NCBI GenBank assembly: GCA_937138255.1
Contig: CAKZOU010000033.1
Location: 78,622-142,621, forward strand
DNA length: 64,000 nt
Source: an uncultured Paracoccaceae bacterium
Lineage (GTDB): Bacteria; Pseudomonadota; Alphaproteobacteria; Rhodobacterales; Rhodobacteraceae
Reading direction: 5' to 3'
The translations under genes were made by a program, and so were the position numbers. Positions 45,640 to 55,429 of this stretch are shown piece after piece (position 1 is the stretch's first letter; each line of letters begins with the position of its first letter). The notes under the pieces are model-generated. The model searched no databases, was not told the origin of the DNA, and was given only the letters and a program-made list of their open reading frames with translations.

Positions 45640-46641
45640 ATGGCAGCGAAGAGCAGAAAACCAATACATTTCAATATCCTCTGCATCGGGCAAGGGGGGC
45701 GGCTGCAATATGAGGCACTGATCCTTGCGGCCTCACTTCGGGCCACGTCGCCCGATTTCGCCGGACGCCTGATCGTGGCCGAGCCGCAGCCGGGGCCTCT
45801 CTGGCCCAACGATCCACGCATGGATGGGGCGGTGAAAGACTATCTCGCGGAGCTGGGGGCCGAGGTTGTGCCTTTCGAAAGCGGCCATTTCGGCGCGGCC
45901 TACGCCTATGGCAACAAGATCGAGGGGCTGGCCGCCCTGCCTGCCGGCGAGCCGTTCCTGTTTCTCGACACCGACACGCTCATCACCGGCGATCTGGCCC
46001 GTGTCCCTTTCGATTTCGCCCGCCCCGCCGCCTCGATGCGCCGCGAGGGGACATGGCCGGTCGAAGACCTGTATTGGCCGGGCTATGCCGCAATATGGAA
46101 ATCGCTCTACGACCGCTTCGGCCTCGATTTCCAAAGCTCGCTCGACCTGAGCCAACCCGACGAATACTGGGGCCGCTATCTCTATTTCAACGCGGGCTGG
46201 TTCTTCGGCGCCGATCCCCGCGCCTTTGGCGAGCGCTTCCTCGACTACGCCCTCTCCATCCGCAACGATCCACCCGAAGCGATGGCGCTCCAGCCGCTCG
46301 ACCCCTGGCTCGATCAGGTGGCGCTGCCGCTTGTCATTCACTCCTTCGGCGGCGGGCGGCCGGGGCCGGACCTTGACGGGCTCGACGGGGATGTGACCTG
46401 CCACTATCGCCTCCTGCCGCTTCTCTATGCGCGGGAAAGCGACCGTGTGGTCGAGGTGCTTGAGGCCGTCACCGCGCCCAACCCGATCAAAAAGCTCCTC
46501 AAGGGCTATGAGCCCGCCAAACGGATGATCTTCCAAGGCCGTGGCCGCAAGGCGCGGGCACTCTTCGACCAGAACGACCTGCCCCGCCGCGAGCAGCAGA
46601 TCCGCAACAAGCTGAAATCCGAAGGGTTCTGGATGCGGTAG
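45640..46641 (+). CDS. Putative glycosyltransferase with DTD motif
   Basis: I do not recognise a named family with certainty. The 333-residue protein begins FNILCIGQGGRLQYEALILAASLRA, like a GT-A nucleotide-sugar fold, and has PFLFLDTDTLITGDL, where DTD would be the metal-binding DxD motif. Later, WFFGADPRAFGERFLDYAL and LDQVALPLVIHSFG are also reminiscent of GT8/GT-A enzymes. It has no signal peptide or clear TM segment. A GTG 21 bases upstream (45619) is another possible start. It follows the SHMT-like gene by 55 bases on the same strand. Confidence 0.6.
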   Translation: MAAKSRKPIHFNILCIGQGGRLQYEALILAASLRATSPDFAGRLIVAEPQPGPLWPNDPRMDGAVKDYLAELGAEVVPFESGHFGAAYAYGNKIEGLAALPAGEPFLFLDTDTLITGDLARVPFDFARPAASMRREGTWPVEDLYWPGYAAIWKSLYDRFGLDFQSSLDLSQPDEYWGRYLYFNAGWFFGADPRAFGERFLDYALSIRNDPPEAMALQPLDPWLDQVALPLVIHSFGGGRPGPDLDGLDGDVTCHYRLLPLLYARESDRVVEVLEAVTAPNPIKKLLKGYEPAKRMIFQGRGRKARALFDQNDLPRREQQIRNKLKSEGFWMR

Positions 46642-46801
46642 GACAGGCTTCCAATCCTGCCCCGCCGAACACACCTTTATCCCGCCCCACGACATTTCCT
46701 CGCAATCTCCTCCTTTTTCGCAGTTCTCCGCATCTCGCCGTTGAGGGCCGGCAGGGTTTCGTTCTAGGCTCGGCCCGATCCATTTCTTCAGGGAGTTTCC
46801 A

Positions 46802-48094
46802 ATGACCCAAGGCCCCACCTACGGCTTCGATACGCTTCAGATCCACGCAGGCGCCCGCCCCGATCCCGCGACCGGCGCGCGGCAGGTGCCGATCTATCAG
46901 ACCACGGCCTATGTTTTCCGCGACGCCGATCATGCGGCAGCCCTCTTCAACCTTCAGGAAGTGGGCTACATTTACTCGCGCCTCACGAACCCGACCGTGG
47001 CAGCCCTGCAGGAGCGCATCGCCACGCTCGAGGGCGGCGCGGGGGCTGTCTGCTGCTCGTCCGGCCATGCGGCGCAGATCATGGCGCTATTCCCCTTGAT
47101 GGGACCGGGCCTCAACATCGTCGCTTCCTCGCGGCTCTACGGCGGCACGATCACCCAGTTCAGCCAGACATTCAAACGCTTTGGATGGTCGGCCAAGTTT
47201 GTCGATTTCGACGATCTGGCGGCGGTCAAAGCCGCGATCGACGACAATACCCGCGCCATTTTTGGCGAGACGATCGCCAACCCCGGCGGATATGTCACTG
47301 ATCTTCCCGCCCTTGCGGCCATCGCTGACGCGGCGGGCATCCCGCTGATCGTCGATAACACCTCGGCCACGCCCTACCTCTGCCGCCCGATCGAACATGG
47401 TGCGACACTGGTGGTCCATTCGACCACCAAATACCTCACCGGCAACGGCACGGTGACCGGCGGTTGCGTGGTCGATTCCGGCAAGTTCAACTGGTCAGCC
47501 TCCGACAAGTTCCCCTCGCTCAGCGCCCCCGAGCCCGCCTATCACGGCCTGCGCTTCCATGAGACCTTTGGCTCTCTGGCCTACACCTTCCATTCCATCG
47601 CCATCGGCCTGCGCGACCTCGGCATGACCATGAACCCGCAAGCCGCGCATTATACGCTGATGGGCATCGAGACCCTTTCGCTGCGGATGGATAAACACGT
47701 CGCCAACGCCAAGCGCGTGGCCGAATGGCTCGAGAACGATCCGCGGGTGGATTATGTGACCTATGCGGGCCTCAAGTCCTCGCCCTATCACAAGCGGGTC
47801 GGAAGCATCTGCCCGAAGGGCGCGGGTGCGCTGTTCACCTTCGCGGTGAAGGGTGGCTACAAGGCCTGCGTCAAGCTCGTCGACAGCCTCGAGATTTTCA
47901 GCCACGTCGCCAACCTTGGAGATGCGCGCTCGCTGGTGATCCACTCCGCCTCGACCACGCACCGGCAGCTGACGGTGGAGCAGCAGCGTGCAGCCGGGGC
48001 TGCGCCCGAAGTGGTCCGTTTGTCGATCGGCATCGAGGACGCCGACGATCTGATCGCCGATCTAGATCAAGCGCTGGCGAAAGCCACCGCCTGA
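46802..48094 (+). CDS. metY: O-acetylhomoserine sulfhydrylase (aminocarboxypropyltransferase)
   Basis: MetY makes homocysteine directly from O-acetylhomoserine and sulfide with PLP, a step to methionine. The 430-residue protein starts GFDTLQIHAGARPDPATGARQVPIYQTTAYVF and has the PLP lysine Lys210 in VVHSTTKYLTGNGTV. Length is right for MetY and longer than MetB/MetC (about 390). CAGGGAG precedes the ATG. I saw no SAM-binding riboswitch in the 160 bases upstream. Confidence 0.93.
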   Translation: MTQGPTYGFDTLQIHAGARPDPATGARQVPIYQTTAYVFRDADHAAALFNLQEVGYIYSRLTNPTVAALQERIATLEGGAGAVCCSSGHAAQIMALFPLMGPGLNIVASSRLYGGTITQFSQTFKRFGWSAKFVDFDDLAAVKAAIDDNTRAIFGETIANPGGYVTDLPALAAIADAAGIPLIVDNTSATPYLCRPIEHGATLVVHSTTKYLTGNGTVTGGCVVDSGKFNWSASDKFPSLSAPEPAYHGLRFHETFGSLAYTFHSIAIGLRDLGMTMNPQAAHYTLMGIETLSLRMDKHVANAKRVAEWLENDPRVDYVTYAGLKSSPYHKRVGSICPKGAGALFTFAVKGGYKACVKLVDSLEIFSHVANLGDARSLVIHSASTTHRQLTVEQQRAAGAAPEVVRLSIGIEDADDLIADLDQALAKATA

Positions 48095-48104
48095 CAAGTC
48101 GCAG

Positions 48105-48137
48105 AAACGCCGGGGCTTCCCCCGGCGTTTTCCTTTT
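48105..48137. terminator. Bidirectional terminator between metY and the SIMPL gene
   Basis: AAACGCCGGGG (48105-48115) and CCCCGGCGTTT (48120-48130) form an 11-bp perfect stem over the loop CTTC, with T-runs to 48137 on the plus strand and A-runs that serve the minus strand. It starts ten bases after the metY stop and abuts the SIMPL stop at 48138. Confidence 0.88.
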
Positions 48138-48848
48138 CTAGTCAGCGATTTGGTAGACGAGGCTCACGCTGGCGGAAAAGCTGATCTCGCCCGGAGCGAC
48201 CGGCACCGGCGCGACATCGGCCCGCATATCCATCGCCATTGAGGCCACCTCCATCCGGTAGGAAGGGCTTCCCATTTCAGTCAGTTGCAGAAGCGGCCCA
48301 AGGCCCACGCCCGCCGCTTCGGCCAAGAGTCCCGCCTTGCGCCGCGCCTCCGCCACCGCCAGACGACGCGCCTCGTCGAGCGCTTCGGTTTCGTTCTGAA
48401 GACCGAAACTGATACCATCGACGCGGTTGGCCCCGGCCTCGACGGCGCCGGCCAGCAAATCGCCAACGATATTGAGATCCCGCACGATTAGGCTGATCGT
48501 CGTCTCAGCGCCGTATCCAGAGATAATCTTGTAGTCGATCTGGCCCATCGAATTGCGCCCATAGCGCGGCATGAGGCGGATCGCGCTCGACTGAACATCG
48601 CGCGGCTCGATCCCCTGCGTCGCCACGAAGTCCAAGATCGCCTGCATTGCCCGCCCGGCTTGATCGAGCGCATCGCGGCTCGACTTTGCTTCCGCCATGA
48701 CGCCGAGAATCAGGCTGGCCATATCCGGGGCAAGGCTCACGTCGCCTTCAGCGCTGACAGAGATCGTGCGCGGGCCCTCCTCGGCGATTGTGGCCAATGG
48801 CAAAAACACGAGCGAGACCACGACGCCGAAGCGGAACAGAATATTCAT
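48138..48848 (-). CDS. SIMPL-domain (DUF541) periplasmic protein
   Basis: The 236-residue protein has a signal peptide (MNILFRFGVVVSLVFLPLATIA, cut before EEGPRTI) and then RTISVSAEGDVSLAPDMASLILGVMAEA, the start of SIMPL/DUF541 domains. Members are beta-rich periplasmic or surface proteins, some forming large channel-like oligomers; no enzyme role is known. GAGGT precedes the ATG at 48848 by five bases. The frame is open for 185 codons further, but that stretch overlaps the divergent gene and is not coding. Confidence 0.85.
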   Translation of the reverse strand: MNILFRFGVVVSLVFLPLATIAEEGPRTISVSAEGDVSLAPDMASLILGVMAEAKSSRDALDQAGRAMQAILDFVATQGIEPRDVQSSAIRLMPRYGRNSMGQIDYKIISGYGAETTISLIVRDLNIVGDLLAGAVEAGANRVDGISFGLQNETEALDEARRLAVAEARRKAGLLAEAAGVGLGPLLQLTEMGSPSYRMEVASMAMDMRADVAPVPVAPGEISFSASVSLVYQIAD

Positions 48849-49010
48849 GGGACACCTCGGGGACTGAAACCTGAGCGCAAGATGCTCCACCCTCGCCACG
48901 CCGTCATCCAATTTCCGCCGAAAACCCCGAATGGGCGGGAAGTTGCTGTAGCCGAGGCAGGCCCGTGCCGATACATTCCTCACCTGAAGCAACAATGCTA
49001 ATCGAGCCCA

Positions 49011-51572
49011 ATGAAACCGAATTTTGCCCTTTCGCTCTCGTTTGACGGGATCCGCCTGCTGCACCGTGTTCCGGGAGGCTGGCACCTCGTCGGCGAGGCC
49101 GCCTTTGACGCCGAAGATCTCGCCGGAGAGCTGACCATGCTGCGCCGCACCGCGCAGGCGTTGGACCCATCGGGCATGCGGACCAAGATCCTCATCCCCA
49201 ACGATCAGATCAAATACCTTGCACTTGATAACCCAAATGCCAACGACGCCGAAATCCGCTCCGCGCTTGATGGTAAAACCCCATATGCTCTTGACGAGCT
49301 GGCGATCGACTCCAGCGCCGACGGCGAAAAAACCTATATGGCTGCGGTCGCGCGAGAAACCCTTGACGAAGCGGTCGCATTCGCACGCGAGCACCGTTTT
49401 CAACCGGTCTCGTTTGCTGCCGTTCCTGAAGCCGGGATTTTCGTTGGAGAAGTCTTCTTTGGCAATGTCGAACCAAGCGGCGAATACGAACGCGATGATG
49501 TTGCGGTTTTCGTGATTGGAAAATCTCGGCCCTCACGGCCGCCTGAGCCTGAGGAAGCTGTCGACGCGGAAACAGGCGAAGAGCCGGCCGAGAGCGGAGA
49601 CATGGACAACATGGCGGCAAAAACCGCGGGCCCCCTCAAATTCGAGTTGGAGACGGGTCCCAAGGACATATCGGGCGATGCCGCTGCCGCAGATCAAACG
49701 ATGGAATCTGGCGATATTGCGGAACAAGCTGAGGCTCATGCGAGCATCGGACCGCGCGAAGATGCCGCTGACGCTCCGGTCTTTGCAAGCCGGACCAAAC
49801 CGTTGAGAGCAGACACGGACTTGCCAAGAATGGTCCGCCCTGCTCCTGAGGTCTCGGGGCGCGAAGTTGGCGGCGAGCCTGTCTTTTCAAGCAGAAATCG
49901 GCAAGATCCTCCGCCGCTTGGAAAGCCTGAGACCAAATCACCCAGCCAGATGCCTCCACTACCGAGTGCCATGAAGTATGCCAGCGCCTCGCTCGAGCCG
50001 GCCGAGGGAATTGACGAGATCGACGATCTTGACGAAGACGCCGAGGAGGATTCCGGCTCGGCCCGAAAAAACGAAATCAAGTCAATTTTGGCGGTCGGTT
50101 CGGCCACCGCAAGGGCAGAGGCCAATGGAACTCTGAACCGCAGAAGTCCACTTTCAAAAGTTGCAGATGGGGCTTCCTCAGGAGAAGGTGGTGGGCCAAA
50201 GGGCAAGGATCAAAGTGTTTTCATGGGGCGATATCTTTGGCTCGTCCTGACAGCGATCCTTCTGGTCTTCCTTGCCGCTGTCGGCATCTGGGCCTCGGTT
50301 ACTGATACCTCGCTCTCGCGCCTGATCTTTGGCCCGCAGGACGCGGTGATCGACGTCGCTTTCGGAGATCCTGCCATTGTCACTCCGGAAACCGAAACGC
50401 CCACCGCCAACGAGGAAGAGCTGTCCGATTTGGCGGATCTAGCCGATTTACCACCGGACGAGATCCCGCCTGACGAGGCAACATCCGACGAGATCCTAGC
50501 CGCATCCGAGACCACCGACACCGGCACAGCCGAGGCTGTGTCGCTGCCGGTGGTTTCGTCGCCGACTGTGCTGAGCCCGGCAGAAGCGGAACGCATCTAT
50601 GCCACCACGGGCGTCTGGTTGCGCGCGCCCCGCCTGCCGTTGACGCCGCGAACGGAATCGTCTGACAGGATCTTCCTTGCGGCGATTGATCCCGCAATCG
50701 GCGGCGCGGACGCAATCGCCCTGCCCGACCTTTTGCGTACCGGCCGCGATGCACCGCTCGAGGCGCAGGCTCTGCCGCCACCCCCCGGAACCGTCTATCA
50801 GCGGGATGCCGAGGGCTTCATTCTCGCCACCGCCGAAGGGACGCTTTTGCCCAGCGGCATCGTCGTGGTCGCCGGAACGCCTGCGCTGGTACCGCCTCAG
50901 CGGCCGATCTTTGAAACCGTGGAAGAGACAGCCACCGATGCACAAGGCGAAGAACCGGAAGCCCTTGAGGTGGCCGGCCCGGTTGACCCCGCCCTTGCCG
51001 GCAAACGCCCGAATGCCCGCCCCACAGAACTGGCCGAAACTATCGAACGCGCTTCGCTCGGTGGGCGGACGTTCGACGAGCTTTCCGGCATCCGCCCCAA
51101 ATCCCGGCCCGAGAGCCTTGTTGTCGCCGAAGCGCCCGCTGACGCGATCGCTGAAGCTTTGGCGGCAGTCGCAGGCGATCCCTTCGCGGACGCAACAGAA
51201 CTGGCCGTGGCCTCTTCAGAACGACCGCAATCCAGACCCCGCAACTTTGACCAGGTCGTCGCTTCCGCCAGCACCGCTCCCAAGCCCGCCGCTGCCCCCG
51301 CAATCGTGCAAGGCTCAAGCGGACCGGTTCCAAGATCGGTCGCCGAGGCGGCGACGGTGGACAACGCCTTGTCCCTCCGCGATCTGGCGCTGATCGGCCT
51401 CATGGGCCCCGCCAATGACCGGCGCGCCATGCTTCGCACGTCCTTTGGCCGGATCCTTCTGGTGCGCGTTGGCGACGAGCTCGACGGCGGCCGCGTCACC
51501 TCGATTGGCGACAATGCGCTGACCTATACCAAGCGCGGTCGGACCTATACGCTTGAAATGCCGACGGGCTGA
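49011..51572 (+). CDS. One-TM protein with possible PilM/GspL-like head and PilP/GspC-like tail
   Basis: I do not recognise a named family. The 853-residue protein has an N-terminal cytoplasmic part (1-170) with an actin-like/PilM flavour (FALSLSFDGIRLLHR), a long acidic, low-complexity linker (about 171-400), a single TM helix at about 408-430, and a Pro/Ala-rich second linker. That linker holds three copies of RPxxRPxx(L/F), at about 666, 695 and 738. The C-terminal 60 residues (792-850, RDLALIGLMG...GRILLVRVGDELDGGRVTSI) resemble the HR domain of PilP/GspC proteins. So it would span the inner membrane as a GspL-like/GspC-like fusion. No secretion or pilus genes lie nearby. Confidence 0.6.
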   Translation: MKPNFALSLSFDGIRLLHRVPGGWHLVGEAAFDAEDLAGELTMLRRTAQALDPSGMRTKILIPNDQIKYLALDNPNANDAEIRSALDGKTPYALDELAIDSSADGEKTYMAAVARETLDEAVAFAREHRFQPVSFAAVPEAGIFVGEVFFGNVEPSGEYERDDVAVFVIGKSRPSRPPEPEEAVDAETGEEPAESGDMDNMAAKTAGPLKFELETGPKDISGDAAAADQTMESGDIAEQAEAHASIGPREDAADAPVFASRTKPLRADTDLPRMVRPAPEVSGREVGGEPVFSSRNRQDPPPLGKPETKSPSQMPPLPSAMKYASASLEPAEGIDEIDDLDEDAEEDSGSARKNEIKSILAVGSATARAEANGTLNRRSPLSKVADGASSGEGGGPKGKDQSVFMGRYLWLVLTAILLVFLAAVGIWASVTDTSLSRLIFGPQDAVIDVAFGDPAIVTPETETPTANEEELSDLADLADLPPDEIPPDEATSDEILAASETTDTGTAEAVSLPVVSSPTVLSPAEAERIYATTGVWLRAPRLPLTPRTESSDRIFLAAIDPAIGGADAIALPDLLRTGRDAPLEAQALPPPPGTVYQRDAEGFILATAEGTLLPSGIVVVAGTPALVPPQRPIFETVEETATDAQGEEPEALEVAGPVDPALAGKRPNARPTELAETIERASLGGRTFDELSGIRPKSRPESLVVAEAPADAIAEALAAVAGDPFADATELAVASSERPQSRPRNFDQVVASASTAPKPAAAPAIVQGSSGPVPRSVAEAATVDNALSLRDLALIGLMGPANDRRAMLRTSFGRILLVRVGDELDGGRVTSIGDNALTYTKRGRTYTLEMPTG

Positions 51573-51667
51573 GCGCTTTTCTTCCCAACTCGGCGATTTC
51601 TCTCCGCCGCGCCCCTATTCACCCGAAGTCGAGTTGCGAAGCGCCCCTCCGCTTGCGAGAAGGGGCT

Positions 51668-53557
51668 ATGGAAAACTTCTTTCTTCAGGCGACAATCTTT
51701 CTCGGTGCCGCTTTGATCGCGGTTCCATTGGCGGCGCGTTTGGGCCTTGGATCGGTTCTGGGCTATATCGCCGCCGGTATCGTCATCGGCCCGATCCTCG
51801 GCCTGACCGGCAACGACACCGCCGGCCTTCAGCATTTTGCCGAGTTCGGCGTGGTCGTCATGCTGTTCCTGATCGGCCTCGAGCTTGAGCCGCGCACCCT
51901 TTGGGATATGCGCCACAAGCTTCTGGGGTTGGGGGGGCTTCAGGTAGCGTTGACGACGGGGGTCATCATGGGGCTGACCTACATGATGAAACAGCCCTGG
52001 GAAGAGGCCCTGGCGATTGGCCTGATCCTGTCGCTCTCGTCAACCGCGATCGTACTTCAAACGTTGACAGAGAAGGGCCTGATCCAGACCGCGGGTGGGC
52101 GCAATGTCTTCTCGGTGCTGCTCACCCAAGACATCGCGGTGATCCCGATGCTGGCCTTTCTGCCGCTTTTGGCGGTCTCGGGCAGGTTGGTGCCGCACAC
52201 CACGGCAGATGGCCACGCCGCGCCCGATGCGCTCAGCCTCGTCTCCTACGCCGACCGCATTCCCGGCTGGGGCCTTACGCTGATCACCGTCGGCGCGATC
52301 TTCTTCATCATCTTCGCCGGGGTTTTCCTGACCCGCCCGCTCTTCCGCTATATCCACCACGCCCGGCTGCGCGAGATGTATACGGCCTTCGCCCTTCTCA
52401 TGGTCGTCTCGATCGCGGTGCTGATGGATTTCGTCGGTCTCTCACCCGCCCTTGGCACCTTTCTGGCGGGCGTCGTCCTTGCCAACTCTGAATTCCGGCA
52501 TGAGCTTGAAAGCGACCTCGAGCCCTTCAAGGGCCTGCTCCTCGGGCTTTTCTTCATCACCGTGGGCGCGGGTTTCGATTTCGCAGGCTTCTTTGGCGAC
52601 CCGTTCCGCATTCTCGCCCTCACCCTGCTGCTGATCGGCGTGAAGATCGGCGTTCTTTATGTGCTGGCGCGGCTCTGGAAACTCAAACCGCATGACCGCT
52701 GGCTCTTTACCCTCGGCCTCGGTCAGGCGGGTGAATTCGGCTTTGTGCTTGTCTCCTTCGCCGCCGCTACCGGCGTTCTTGGTGTGGCGCTCGGGCAGAA
52801 GCTTGTGCTGATCATCGCCCTGTCGATGCTGATCACGCCGCTTCTTTTCATCCTTTATGAGAACCGGACAAGATGGCTCAAATCCGAGCCAGACCCCGAA
52901 CCCGACGAGATCGATGAAACCGGATCTGTGATCATCGCCGGGATTGGCCGGTTCGGCCAGACGGTCAATGCGCTTGTGCGGAGTGTCGGCCTCAAATCGG
53001 TGGTTCTCGACAACGATATGACCGTGGTCCAGACGATGCGGTCTTTCGGACACAAAGGCTATTTCGGCGATCCGACCCGCCCCGACCTGCTGAAGGCAGC
53101 CGGCATCGAAAACGCCAAGGTGCTCGTGGTGGCGGTCGACGATCATGCGGCCGCGGTCAAGCTTGTCAAATATGCCCGCCAGTTGCGGGAAGATCTGCAC
53201 ATCGTCGCACGGGCTAGGGACGAGGTCAGCGTCTACGAGCTTTATGAAGCGGGCGCCGACGACATCGTGCGCGAGATGTTCGACAGCTCGCTCCGCGCGG
53301 GCCGCTATGTGCTCGAAAACCTCGGCTTCTCGGAATACGAGGCGGCCGAGGCGGAGGACGAGTTCTTCCACCACGACCGCGCGTCGCTCAAAGAGCTGGC
53401 CGCTTTATGGAAACCCGGCATTCCCATCGAAAAGAACGCCGAATACAGCGCGCGGGTGAAAGAGCTTTATTCCGAGCTTGAAGCCGCGCTTGCGGCGCGA
53501 CAGCAGAGGTCGAAGGAGGCGGCGCGGGCCGCCCCCGACGAACAGGCCGAAGCCTAG
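51668..53557 (+). CDS. Kef-type monovalent cation:proton antiporter (CPA2)
   Basis: The 629-residue protein has an N-terminal CPA2 membrane domain of about 12 TM segments ([46 protein letters not shown]) and a C-terminal RCK_N/TrkA-N domain starting [21 protein letters not shown], a GxGxxG nucleotide fold. It fits KefB/KefC-like K+ efflux controlled by nucleotides or thiols. No separate KefF/KefG partner lies nearby. The ATG at 51668 follows AAGGGG; a TTG 15 bases earlier is less likely. Its stop shares CTAG with cobT (53554-53557). Confidence 0.92.
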   Translation: MENFFLQATIFLGAALIAVPLAARLGLGSVLGYIAAGIVIGPILGLTGNDTAGLQHFAEFGVVVMLFLIGLELEPRTLWDMRHKLLGLGGLQVALTTGVIMGLTYMMKQPWEEALAIGLILSLSSTAIVLQTLTEKGLIQTAGGRNVFSVLLTQDIAVIPMLAFLPLLAVSGRLVPHTTADGHAAPDALSLVSYADRIPGWGLTLITVGAIFFIIFAGVFLTRPLFRYIHHARLREMYTAFALLMVVSIAVLMDFVGLSPALGTFLAGVVLANSEFRHELESDLEPFKGLLLGLFFITVGAGFDFAGFFGDPFRILALTLLLIGVKIGVLYVLARLWKLKPHDRWLFTLGLGQAGEFGFVLVSFAAATGVLGVALGQKLVLIIALSMLITPLLFILYENRTRWLKSEPDPEPDEIDETGSVIIAGIGRFGQTVNALVRSVGLKSVVLDNDMTVVQTMRSFGHKGYFGDPTRPDLLKAAGIENAKVLVVAVDDHAAAVKLVKYARQLREDLHIVARARDEVSVYELYEAGADDIVREMFDSSLRAGRYVLENLGFSEYEAAEAEDEFFHHDRASLKELAALWKPGIPIEKNAEYSARVKELYSELEAALAARQQRSKEAARAAPDEQAEA

Positions 53558-54570
53558 CCTTCCGAGACGCCGGCCTCGGCGAATGTCGCCATGCCGGAAT
53601 GGCAGGCGACCGCGCCTTTCAAGACGCCGATCGCCAGCGCCGCGCCCGAGCCTTCGCCTAGGCGCAGGCCGAGTTGAAGAAGCGGCTCTTTGCCGAGCGC
53701 GTCCAAGAGCCGTGCGTGCGCCCCTTCCGCGGACTTGTGGCCCGCGACCGCGTGATCGAGCGCCCCCTCCTGCGCCTTGGCCAAAGAAGCGGCGGCGGCG
53801 GAGCAGATGAACCCGTCAAGGATCACCGGAATCCGGTGCGCCCGCGCCGCAGCAATTGCGCCCGCCATCGCGGCAAGCTCGCGCCCACCAAGGCGGCGCA
53901 GCACTTCAAGGGGATCGGACAGGGCCGTATCATGCAGCGCCAGCGCCTCGTCGATCACCGCCGACTTGCGGGCAAGGCCCGCGTCGTCAACGCCAGTGCC
54001 GCGCCCGGCCCACTCGGCGCCCGAGCCACCGAAAAGTGCGGCCGACATCGCCGCCGCCGAGGTCGTGTTGCCGATGCCCATCTCGCCGGTCACCAGAAGA
54101 TCGGCCTTCGGATCGACCGCGTTCCAGCCGGTCGCCAGCGCGGCGACGCATTCGGCCTCGGTCATCGCCGCATCGGCGGTGAAATCCTTGGTCGGGGTAT
54201 CCAGATCGAGCGCGTAGACATCCATCTTGGCGCCAAAAGCCTTGGAGAGCTGGTTGATCGCCGCCCCGCCCGCCTTGAAATTTGCCACCATCTGCACGGT
54301 CACCTCCGCCGGAAAGGCCGAGACGCCACGGGCGCAGACGCCGTGGTTGCCTGCGAAAACGATCACCTGTGGCGCCTCGATCGCGGGGCGCGGATTGCCG
54401 CGCCAGCCGGCATACCAGATCGCGAGGTCTTCGAGGCGACCGAGGGCTCCGGGCGGTTTGGTGAGCTGGACGTTACGCTCCTGCGCCCCTGCTTCGGCGG
54501 CGGTGTCGATCCCCGGCTGGCGGGCCAAAACCGCGCGAAATTCGTTGAGTGTGGAGAAAGGGGCCGTCAT
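53554..54570 (-). CDS. cobT: Nicotinate-nucleotide--dimethylbenzimidazole phosphoribosyltransferase
   Basis: CobT makes alpha-ribazole phosphate, the lower-ligand precursor of cobalamin. The 338-residue protein has the opening [51 protein letters not shown] and a C-terminal [13 protein letters not shown] with the catalytic Glu. The ATG at 54570 is preceded by GAGGACACC. It is divergent from cobS across 76 bases that probably hold both promoters. Confidence 0.96.
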   Translation of the reverse strand: MTAPFSTLNEFRAVLARQPGIDTAAEAGAQERNVQLTKPPGALGRLEDLAIWYAGWRGNPRPAIEAPQVIVFAGNHGVCARGVSAFPAEVTVQMVANFKAGGAAINQLSKAFGAKMDVYALDLDTPTKDFTADAAMTEAECVAALATGWNAVDPKADLLVTGEMGIGNTTSAAAMSAALFGGSGAEWAGRGTGVDDAGLARKSAVIDEALALHDTALSDPLEVLRRLGGRELAAMAGAIAAARAHRIPVILDGFICSAAAASLAKAQEGALDHAVAGHKSAEGAHARLLDALGKEPLLQLGLRLGEGSGAALAIGVLKGAVACHSGMATFAEAGVSEG

Positions 54571-54646
54571 GGTGTCCTCGTTGCCTTCTGTGCCGGTTCT
54601 GTCTAACCGTCCTGACAGCAAGGGAAAGGTAAGAAAGGTCGCAGCG

Positions 54647-55429
54647 ATGCCCGATCCCGACATTTCCGAAGTTCGTTTCAGCCAACCGGTTCAGGATGTG
54701 CTGCAAGGGCTCGGGCTTCTGAGCCGCTTGCCGGTCAGGGTCAACGTCGAATCTGCCAAGGAACGTGGCGCCGCCGCATCATGGGCCTGGCCGTTGGCAG
54801 GTGCGCTCTTGGGCCTGATCGCTGCGGTTGCGGCGTCTCTTTCGCTCTGGCTTGGCCTTGGGGCGGGGATAGCAGCCGCCCTTGTCATCGCAGTTCAGGT
54901 GATCTGCACCGGAGCCATGCACGAAGACGGGCTGGCCGACAGCGCCGATGGCCTGTGGGGCGGCTATGACCGCGACCGGCGGCTCGAGATCATGAAAGAC
55001 AGCCGGATCGGCACCTATGGCGTTTTGGCGCTTGTGCTGGCGATGATCCTGCGCTGGTCGGCGCTCTCGGCGCTCTTGGCGACCGGCCATGTCTGGGGCG
55101 CCCTGATCGGGGTCGCTGCCATAAGTCGAGCGCCGATGGCGGCGCTGATGGCGTGGCTCCCCGCGGCGCGCCCTTCTGGGCTGAGCCAGGGGGTCGGCCA
55201 ACCATCCCAAGATACTGTGCGGTTTGGCTTTATCGCCGCGGGCTTGGTCGGATTTGTTTGCCTCGGCCTTACGGTCGTCCCAGTTGCAGCCTTTGTCGCC
55301 GCGACAGCCTTTGCCGCAGGGCGGATCGCCCACGACAAGATCGGCGGGCAGACGGGGGATATCCTAGGGGCCACCCAGCAACTAAGCGAAATCGCGGCGC
55401 TGGCGGTGCTTGTGGCGCTCTGGGTCTAG
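54647..55429 (+). CDS. cobS: Adenosylcobinamide-GDP ribazoletransferase (cobalamin synthase)
   Basis: CobS joins adenosylcobinamide-GDP to alpha-ribazole (phosphate) from CobT, the last step of cobalamin synthesis, in the inner membrane. The 260-residue protein is polytopic (about 6-7 TM) and has the catalytic acidic motif [35 protein letters not shown]. The ATG at 54647 matches the family N-terminus ([10 protein letters not shown] region about residues 20-32). Its stop shares CTAG with the next gene (55426-55429). Confidence 0.95.
   Translation: MPDPDISEVRFSQPVQDVLQGLGLLSRLPVRVNVESAKERGAAASWAWPLAGALLGLIAAVAASLSLWLGLGAGIAAALVIAVQVICTGAMHEDGLADSADGLWGGYDRDRRLEIMKDSRIGTYGVLALVLAMILRWSALSALLATGHVWGALIGVAAISRAPMAALMAWLPAARPSGLSQGVGQPSQDTVRFGFIAAGLVGFVCLGLTVVPVAAFVAATAFAAGRIAHDKIGGQTGDILGATQQLSEIAALAVLVALWV

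Noticed and set aside
46642-46801. SAM-type riboswitch before metY
   Set aside because: I looked for SAM-II/SAM-like helices and loop sequences and saw none in these 160 bases.
48849-49403. N-terminal extension of the SIMPL frame
   Set aside because: It overlaps the divergent 853-residue gene and puts the signal peptide in the middle of the protein.
54571-54646. Cobalamin riboswitch between cobT and cobS
   Set aside because: The 76-base gap is too short for one and has no B12-box-like sequence.
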